From assembly GCF_001050155.1 (NCBI RefSeq), contig NZ_LFVY01000007.1, forward strand, positions 186,001-250,000: 64,000 nt of DNA, read 5' to 3'. The position numbers and the translations under genes are program-made. The stretch is from Nitratireductor soli (lineage in GTDB: Bacteria > Pseudomonadota > Alphaproteobacteria > Rhizobiales > Rhizobiaceae). Each line of letters starts with the position of its first letter. Positions within the stretch are counted from its first letter, which is position 1. This document shows, in pieces, positions 58,965-64,000 of the stretch. The notes below the pieces were generated by a model. That model did not search any database. It was not told the origin of the DNA and saw only the letters and a list, made by a program, of their open reading frames with translations.

Positions 58965-60236
58965 GTGAACGGGCAATTCGACACGCATGCATTCTTCCGC
59001 AGCCTGTTCGATGCGGCGATTGCCGCCGCCGATCCCCGGACAATCATCGGTAATTTCCTGCCTGCCAGGCCGAAGGGACGCACCATCGTCATCGGTGCCG
59101 GCAAGGGGGCTGCGCAGATGGCGCAGGCGCTGGAAGTGGCCTGGAGCGGTCCGCTCGAGGGCGTTGTCGTAACGCGTTACGGCTACGGTGCGCCGACGCG
59201 ATGGATCGAGGTGATCGAGGCGGCGCACGCCGTGCCTGATGAGGCTGGTCGTACCGGCGCGGACCGCCTTCTGAAGGCTGTCGGGGGACTGACCGCCAAC
59301 GATCTCGTCATCGCGCTGATGTGCGGCGGCGGTTCGGCGCTGCTGCCGGCGCCGGCCGGCCGGCTGACGCTTGCCGATGAAATCGCCGTCAACCAGGCGC
59401 TGCTTGCATCCGGCGCGCCGATCTCCGCCATGAACAGCGTGCGCAAGCATGTCTCCGCCATCAAGGGCGGGCGCCTGGCGGCCGCTGCCCATCCGGCGCG
59501 GGTCGTCTCGCTTGTCGTTTCCGACATTCCGGGCGACGATCCGGCGCTGGTTTCGTCGGGGCCGACCGTGCCCAATGAGGCGACGCGCCAGGAGGCGCTC
59601 GACATCGTCCGAACCTATGGGATGGACTTGCCGCAAGCGGTGATGGCGCATCTTGCCACGCCCGAGGCCGATGCGCCAAAACCCACTGATCCGCGTTTTG
59701 CCGGCCATGAAGTGCATGTCATCGCCTCGGCGGCCCGGTCGCTGGAAGCGACGGCGCGGGCGGCCGAGCGACAGGGTGTTCCGGCGGTCATCCTGTCTGA
59801 CGCCATCGAGGGCGAAGCGCGCGAGGTGGGCGGCGTCCACGCCGCCATTGCCCGCGAGGTGGCGGCGCGGGGCCGGCCGTTCGCCAGGCCGGTGGTGATC
59901 CTGTCGGGCGGAGAAACCACCGTCACCATTCGGCACAAGGGCGGCCGGGGCGGACGCAACAGCGAGTTCCTGCTGGCACTGGCGCTGGGCGTGGATGGCG
60001 TCGGCGGCATCTCCGCCTTTGCCGCCGACACGGACGGCATTGACGGGTCCGAGGACAATGCCGGCGCCTTTGCCGATCACACGAGCATCGCACGCCTGCG
60101 CGCTGCCGGCCATGATCCGCAGGCGCTGCTGGCCGCGCACGATGCGTGGGGTGCTTTCGACGCCCTGGGGGATCTGTTCGTGCCGGGACCGACCGGCACG
60201 AATGTCAACGACCTCAGAGCGATGCTCGTGGTTTAA
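58965..60236 (+). CDS. Glycerate 2-kinase (MOFRL family)
   Basis: The protein has 423 residues and phosphorylates D-glycerate at carbon 2. The N-terminal GckA domain has TIVIGAGKGAAQMAQALE near 45-62 and LMCGGGSALLPAPAG near 122-136; VLLSGGETTVT-like VILSGGETTVTI and GGRGGRNSEFLLALA near 315-335 mark the MOFRL part. The GTG at 58965 has CAGGGGGAAC before it. As the end of the purine island it would bring glyoxylate-derived glycerate into central metabolism, but glyoxylate carboligase and tartronate semialdehyde reductase are not in the window. TtuD and GckA are names used for this family. Confidence 0.9.
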   Translation: MNGQFDTHAFFRSLFDAAIAAADPRTIIGNFLPARPKGRTIVIGAGKGAAQMAQALEVAWSGPLEGVVVTRYGYGAPTRWIEVIEAAHAVPDEAGRTGADRLLKAVGGLTANDLVIALMCGGGSALLPAPAGRLTLADEIAVNQALLASGAPISAMNSVRKHVSAIKGGRLAAAAHPARVVSLVVSDIPGDDPALVSSGPTVPNEATRQEALDIVRTYGMDLPQAVMAHLATPEADAPKPTDPRFAGHEVHVIASAARSLEATARAAERQGVPAVILSDAIEGEAREVGGVHAAIAREVAARGRPFARPVVILSGGETTVTIRHKGGRGGRNSEFLLALALGVDGVGGISAFAADTDGIDGSEDNAGAFADHTSIARLRAAGHDPQALLAAHDAWGAFDALGDLFVPGPTGTNVNDLRAMLVV

Positions 60237-60242
60237 CGCTCA

Positions 60243-60629
60243 TCACTTGCGCCGAGGCGTTTCGGCACTCTGATAGACCGACACCACGTGGCCATCGGGA
60301 TCGGCGAACTCGGCCGACCAGCCGCCGGGAGCGTGACTCACGGGTGTCACGATGGTCGCACCCTGTTCCGCCAGGCCCTCGACCACGTCATCGATGCCGC
60401 CCTCAGCCAAATCGAAAACGATGATCGGCGTGTTGCCGGGACGGCACTCAGCCCTGAAGAAGATCAGGTCCACATTGTTCTTGATTGACGCTAGAAGCCA
60501 GTCGCCTTCGTCTTTCTCCGCCGCCATTCTCTGGACGGGTAGGCCGATGACGTCGCGATAGAAAGCCTCCGTGCGATCGATGTCGTTGACGTAGAAGCAG
60601 ATGTTGCCGATGCGCGATGTTGAAAGCAT
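60243..60629 (-). CDS. VOC (glyoxalase/bleomycin resistance fold) protein
   Basis: The protein has 128 residues, a single vicinal-oxygen-chelate unit with two beta-alpha-beta-beta-beta modules (IGNICFYVNDIDRTEAFYRDVIGLPV, in part YVNDIDRTEAFYRDVIGLPV; WSAEFADPDGHVVSVYQ). It has a possible metal glutamate/histidine set, but the substrate is unknown. It starts nine bases after the sigma-factor-like gene and converges with the glycerate kinase gene with six bases between. The pair is likely cotranscribed. Confidence 0.82.
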   Translation of the reverse strand: MLSTSRIGNICFYVNDIDRTEAFYRDVIGLPVQRMAAEKDEGDWLLASIKNNVDLIFFRAECRPGNTPIIVFDLAEGGIDDVVEGLAEQGATIVTPVSHAPGGWSAEFADPDGHVVSVYQSAETPRRK

Positions 60630-60638
60630 GTTCGTTCC

Positions 60639-61382
60639 TCAGGGGTTGTGGATGTGTTCCAATGACCTGTTGCCGCCGATCGCCGGTTTGTGAGGCGGAC
60701 GCCGAATTTTTATCGCCAGCACGTGCCCGTCGGGGTCGTGGCTGGCGAGCAGGATGTCCGCCTTGCGGGTCAATGGCAGCAGGGATTTGCGGATCGAGCC
60801 GAAGGCCAGGTTTCCCGACAACCCGCTGCTCCATTCATTGCTGGGCGCAGGCGATCGGCCCGTGAGCGACTTGCGTAAGGTCGCGACGCGCTGGCGCAGC
60901 GCATCGTCGGAAATGCGCAACAGGTGGCGAATTTCGGCCCGGGTATGGCCCGACAGCGCCAGTAGCGCGACGATGGCCAGTGCGCGGGGCAAATGCCCGA
61001 TCAGCGCGTGCGGATCTGCATCGGGCTTTTCCGATGCCACTTGTGGTGCGGGCAGCGCTGCCTCGCGCTTGCGACGCCGCGTTCGGCTTCTGAGGTTCAT
61101 GGCGTTGATGTTGCGCATGACGCCGTTGAACCATGCGCGGTTCGCCGCACTTGGCTCCCTGCCCGCAGAGAGTGATGCGATCAGCGCCTCATGCAGGAGG
61201 TCGTCGGCCTCATGGCTGGAATAGGCATGTCGTCGCGCCAGCCGAAGCAGTTCCTGGTAGGTCTTTCGGGACAGTTGTAATGTATGACCGGCCAATTCTG
61301 CGCTGGTGCCGTCGACGGCGGACGCAAGCGGTGGCTCTCCCTCTTGAGAAGGAGAGCTTATCGGAAGCGAAGAAGCCCGCAA
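60639..61382 (-). CDS. RNA polymerase sigma-70 family protein (ECF-like) with unusual C-terminal tail
   Basis: The protein has up to 247 residues. Residues 35-110 look like sigma region 2 (LLRLARRHAYSSHEADDLLHEALIASL, in part ARRHAYSSHEADDLLHEAL; RAWFNGVMRNINAMNLRSRTRR), and residues 128-170 look like region 4 (AIVALLALSGHTRAEIRHLLRISDDALRQRV, in part HTRAEIRHLLRISDDALRQR). The last 60 residues (SLLPLTRKADILLASHDPDGHV) are not part of a normal ECF sigma. The TTG at 61382 is the longest start and has no ribosome-binding site, so the true start may be 20-30 residues later. No anti-sigma gene is adjacent. Confidence 0.72.
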   Translation of the reverse strand: MRASSLPISSPSQEGEPPLASAVDGTSAELAGHTLQLSRKTYQELLRLARRHAYSSHEADDLLHEALIASLSAGREPSAANRAWFNGVMRNINAMNLRSRTRRRKREAALPAPQVASEKPDADPHALIGHLPRALAIVALLALSGHTRAEIRHLLRISDDALRQRVATLRKSLTGRSPAPSNEWSSGLSGNLAFGSIRKSLLPLTRKADILLASHDPDGHVLAIKIRRPPHKPAIGGNRSLEHIHNP

Positions 61383-61403
61383 GTGTTCGGGAGCAATGCT
61401 CGA

Positions 61404-62378
61404 TCAGCCGGCGATGTCCACCACGCCGCATTCGCCGGTTTCGGCGCCGAAGGCCAGACGACGGCCTTCCTTGTCCCAGGCGAGCGCCGTGATGGCGCCC
61501 TTGCCCGCGCGGCGCAGGAGCACTTCCTTCTGGTCGGCGAAGCGGGCGGCCAGCACCATGCCGTCGGCATAGCCGATGGCGGCGATGTCCTCGGCGGGAT
61601 GGCAGCAGACCTGCGTGACCATGGTGTCGCCGCGCGTGCCGAGCTCCAGCGGCGCCTTGCCCATGGGCCCGTCCTTGGCCTGGAACGGCCAGACGATGGC
61701 TGCCGGCGCGCCGGAGGTGGCGAGCCATTTGCCCCTGGCGCTCCAGGAGAAGCTCTTCACCTTGGCCGGATAGCCGGCCATGCGCATGTGCTTTCCGTCG
61801 GCCAGTTTCCAGCCATGCAGGGCATTCTCCTGCATCGTCGTGACGAGGAATTTTCCGTCCGGCGAAAAGCTGATGCCCATATGCGCGCCGGCCCATTCGA
61901 GCTCGACCGGCTTGCCTTCGGTGGCCGGGAAATGCAGCGTCGCGCCATTGTAGCGGGCAACCGCCAGCCGCATGCCCTTTGGCGCGAAGGCCAACCCTTC
62001 GGCGGAGCGCGGATGCTGGAACTCGCGCAGCCTGCCATCGGCAAAAAGGACATAGGCCATGCGGCCGGAGGCGAAGCCCACGGCGCCCTGCGGACCGGCG
62101 GCGACGCTGGTCACCCATTTGCGGCCGATCTCGGCCAGTTGCGTGGCCGTGCCGTCAGCGGCCAAGGCCATCACCTTGCCGTCCTCGCCGCCGGTGATCA
62201 GCGATGTTTCGGCGAGATCGGGGCAGGCGGCCAGCAGCCCGTCATGGACTTCCACCCATTTGTGCCCGTGGTCGAGCCGGTGGACGACGCCGTCGGCCAA
62301 CGCGAAATGCGGGATATCGTTCAACCAGGCAACGGCGATCGCGTGACCGTCGAGGTCGAGGGGCGCAACTGTAGGCAT
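61404..62378 (-). CDS. WD40-repeat protein
   Basis: The protein has 324 residues and consists of about seven beta-propeller blades. Blade ends are seen as GGEDGKVMAL, SPDGKFLVTTMQENALHGWKL, SARGKWLATSGAPAAIVWPF and GYADGMVLAARF. It has no signal peptide and is probably cytoplasmic. The ATG at 62378 has AGGAG before it. It lies downstream of the COG0523 GTPase gene on the same strand, 188 bases apart, an association I recall from other alphaproteobacterial zinc loci. Its partner and function are not shown by the sequence. Confidence 0.82.
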   Translation of the reverse strand: MPTVAPLDLDGHAIAVAWLNDIPHFALADGVVHRLDHGHKWVEVHDGLLAACPDLAETSLITGGEDGKVMALAADGTATQLAEIGRKWVTSVAAGPQGAVGFASGRMAYVLFADGRLREFQHPRSAEGLAFAPKGMRLAVARYNGATLHFPATEGKPVELEWAGAHMGISFSPDGKFLVTTMQENALHGWKLADGKHMRMAGYPAKVKSFSWSARGKWLATSGAPAAIVWPFQAKDGPMGKAPLELGTRGDTMVTQVCCHPAEDIAAIGYADGMVLAARFADQKEVLLRRAGKGAITALAWDKEGRRLAFGAETGECGVVDIAG

Positions 62379-62440
62379 GCGGCAAGCTCCTGAAAGTATC
62401 TGGGCTGTAGCAGGCCGCCAGCGTTGTTGCCAAGCGCCCT

Positions 62441-62546
62441 CGTGGTTCGACAAGCTCACCATGAGGGCCGTTGAACCGGGCATGCGTGACAATGCTGCCG
62501 CACGCAGACCTTGCAGTAGCGCTCATGGTGAGCTTGTCGAACCACG
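62441..62546. repeat. 25-bp perfect inverted repeat with 56-bp spacer
   Basis: The arm at 62441-62465 (beginning CGTGGTTCGACAAGCTCACC) is perfectly complementary to 62522-62546. It lies in the 187-bp gap between the COG0523 GTPase and WD40 genes on the minus strand. GTGGTTCGACAAGCTCACCA-type units are known as dispersed repeats in alphaproteobacteria. A transcript through it would fold into a long stem that could limit expression of the WD40 gene. Confidence 0.8.
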
Positions 62547-62565
62547 GGGCGCCTGGCGTTGTGGA

Positions 62566-63657
62566 CTAAGCCTGACAGGCCTCGAAGGTGCGGGTCAGGC
62601 GCTCGGCATCCAGTTCGCGACCAATGAAGACGAGACGCGTCTCGCGTTTCTCGCCGGCCTTCCAGGCGCGCTGGTGGTCGCCTTCGAGAATCATGTGTAT
62701 GCCCTGGACGACGAAACGGTCCGGATCGTCGGGAAAGGCAACGATGCCCTTCAGGCGCAGGATGTTCGGTCCATCCATCTGCGTGGTTTTCTCGATCCAC
62801 GGGAAGAATTTCTTCGGGTCCATCTCGCCGCCGCGCAGCGAGATGGATTTTACGCCGGCGTCATGGATCGGCGACACTTCGCCGTGATGGTGGTGGTGAT
62901 GATCATGACCGTGGTGATCGTGATGATGGTGGTCGTGATCGTGGTCGCAATCGGGACCGCAGACATGATCGGGATGATCGTGGTCGAGGAAATGCGGATC
63001 GTTGTCGAGGGCGCGCGCCAGGTCGAAAGCGCCGCGGTCGAGCACGTCAGACAAAGCCACGCCGGCGCGCTCGGCGCGGTGGATGCGCGCGGACGGGTTG
63101 ATGGCGCGGATGGTGGCTTCCACCGCTGCCAGTTCCTCGGGCGTCACCAGGTCGGTCTTGTTGAGGATGACCACATCGGCGAAGGCGATCTGGTCCTCGG
63201 CTTCTTCGGAATCCTTCAGCCTCAGCGGCAGATGCTTGGCGTCGACCAGCGCCACGACGGCATCGAGCTTGGTCTTGGCGCGCACATCTTCGTCCATGAA
63301 GAAGGTCTGCGCGACCGGCGCCGGGTCGGCGAGACCGGTGGTCTCAACGATGATGGCGTCGAAGCGACCGGGGCGGCGCATCAGGCCCTCCACCACGCGC
63401 ACCAGGTCGCCGCGCACCGTGCAGCAGATGCAACCATTGTTCATCTCGTAGATTTCTTCGTCCGATTCGACGATCAGATCGTTGTCGATGCCAATCTCGC
63501 CGAACTCGTTGACGATGACGGCGTAGCGCTTGCCGTGATCTTCCGTGAGAATGCGGTTCAACAGGGTGGTCTTGCCGGAACCGAGATAACCGGTCAGCAC
63601 CGTCACCGGAATCTGCGGCACGGTTTCTGCGATCGGGGCGGTCTGCGCGTCGGACAT
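62566..63657 (-). CDS. COG0523-family GTPase (CobW/YciC/ZigA type) with His-rich metal-binding loop
   Basis: The protein has 363 residues. The GTPase core has Walker [16 protein letters not shown] near 22-36, the metal site GCICC near 75-79, a Walker B-like ETTGLADP near 106-113 and NKTD for guanine. Residues near 225-255 form a run rich in His and Asp ([20 protein letters not shown], in part). The CobW C-terminal domain follows. Such proteins act as zinc or cobalt chaperones for target enzymes. The ATG at 63657 is preferred over the TTG at 63669. It lies after a creatininase-family gene on the same strand, and that family is metal dependent. I did not find a clear Zur box. Confidence 0.9.
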   Translation of the reverse strand: MSDAQTAPIAETVPQIPVTVLTGYLGSGKTTLLNRILTEDHGKRYAVIVNEFGEIGIDNDLIVESDEEIYEMNNGCICCTVRGDLVRVVEGLMRRPGRFDAIIVETTGLADPAPVAQTFFMDEDVRAKTKLDAVVALVDAKHLPLRLKDSEEAEDQIAFADVVILNKTDLVTPEELAAVEATIRAINPSARIHRAERAGVALSDVLDRGAFDLARALDNDPHFLDHDHPDHVCGPDCDHDHDHHHHDHHGHDHHHHHHGEVSPIHDAGVKSISLRGGEMDPKKFFPWIEKTTQMDGPNILRLKGIVAFPDDPDRFVVQGIHMILEGDHQRAWKAGEKRETRLVFIGRELDAERLTRTFEACQA

Positions 63658-63722
63658 GATTTCTCGCAAAGCTTGGTTGGCTCACCCTCATATAAGGGGA
63701 GACGATGCGGATTGCACGGGGT

Positions 63723-64000
63723 TCAGCGCGCGAAATGCGCCAGGTCGAAACGGTCGACGTCGACCAGGAATTCGATGAATCCGGCGACCGCGTGATCGAT
63801 GATGCGCCGGCCGGCCTCGGCGCTGGCGGCGGCGGCATTGCCGGCCACGCCGTGGGGCGACAGGTCGCTCATCATCCAGCCGAAAGCGTGCGGCCCATAG
63901 GCGCGCAGATGGGTGAAGTCGCGACGGAACCGCTCCTGCGCGGATGCAAAATTTGCCGCCTTGTCCATGGCCACCAGGTCGGGGCGCAGGGCCAGCATGA
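63723..64000 (-). CDS. Creatininase-family amidohydrolase, partial (5' end outside the window)
   Basis: The last 91 or more codons of a minus-strand gene are visible, ending at 63723. The sequence LALRPDLVAMDKAANF, then LRAYGPHAFGWMMSDLSPHGVAGNAAAASAEAG (in part), is the C-terminal part of the creatininase family (creatinine amidohydrolase, MftE-like), zinc or manganese enzymes that hydrolyse cyclic amides. The methionine near the edge is probably internal. It precedes the metal-chaperone-like GTPase, so the latter may serve it. The catalytic half lies outside the window, so the substrate is open. Confidence 0.7.
   Translation of the reverse strand, partial: MLALRPDLVAMDKAANFASAQERFRRDFTHLRAYGPHAFGWMMSDLSPHGVAGNAAAASAEAGRRIIDHAVAGFIEFLVDVDRFDLAHFAR

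Noticed and set aside
1-64000. tRNA, rRNA, CRISPR arrays, insertion sequences, integrase or phage genes
   Set aside because: I looked for cloverleaf ends, regular spaced repeats and transposase or recombinase motifs and saw none that I could support.

Overview
The window is about 64 kb of GC-rich DNA (roughly 65% GC by eye) that is densely packed with genes and reads as chromosome from an alphaproteobacterium of the Hyphomicrobiales. A Mesorhizobium- or Aminobacter-like Phyllobacteriaceae is most likely. The reasons are the many TRAP and ABC uptake operons, the short palindromic intergenic repeats typical of rhizobia, the PuuD-type urate oxidase, the PcaR/PcaIJF arrangement and a close match to the pyridoxamine-pyruvate transaminase known from Mesorhizobium loti. 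I saw no tRNA, rRNA, CRISPR array, transposase, integrase or phage gene. The region looks like a stable catabolic part of a chromosome.

Layout. 1-1083: acetyltransferase cut by the left edge. 1316-5768: a class III aminotransferase diverging from an XRE-cupin regulator, a pyridoxamine-pyruvate transaminase homologue and a TauE-type exporter, with an 18-bp perfect palindrome in the divergent promoter. 5923-10989: a complete Dpp/Opp-type ABC importer. 11082-13760: a Pat-type protein acyltransferase. 13967-22995: an RpiR-type regulator divergent from an eight-kilobase run holding an N-formylglutamate-amidohydrolase-like enzyme, a TRAP transporter, a glutamine-synthetase-family enzyme, an aldehyde dehydrogenase and an iron alcohol dehydrogenase. 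This looks like a route for an amine or amino alcohol through a gamma-glutamyl intermediate. 23017-24847: PEP-mutase-like protein and Ada. 24922-28184: a second TRAP operon with an SRPBCC protein, next to a methyltransferase and a GntR/FCD regulator.

30015-39879: a sugar ABC importer with two tandem, about 80% identical binding proteins, a Gfo/Idh/MocA dehydrogenase, a BadF-type GlcNAc kinase, a GntR/UTRA repressor and NagA. It probably takes up and starts degrading an amino sugar. 39890-40396 holds a frameshifted remnant of a metal P-type ATPase. 40999-46030: a LysR regulator, a small hypothetical protein, then PcaR-like IclR divergent from pcaI-pcaJ-pcaF (last steps of the beta-ketoadipate pathway).

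46075-60236: a purine-to-glyoxylate island. Guanine deaminase and xanthine dehydrogenase (XdhABC) make urate; PuuD, HIU hydrolase and a fused PuuE-UraD protein take urate to allantoate; AllE and AllA make glyoxylate and urea; a glycerate 2-kinase passes glyoxylate-derived carbon to glycolysis. Allantoate amidohydrolase is not in the window. A LysR regulator lies inside, and two divergent promoters of the island share an ACTTTC-N11-GAAAGT-type dyad that may be its operator. A BrnT-BrnA toxin-antitoxin pair sits inside the island. 60243-64000: VOC protein, sigma-70-like factor, WD40 protein, His-rich COG0523 GTPase and a creatininase-family gene cut by the right edge.
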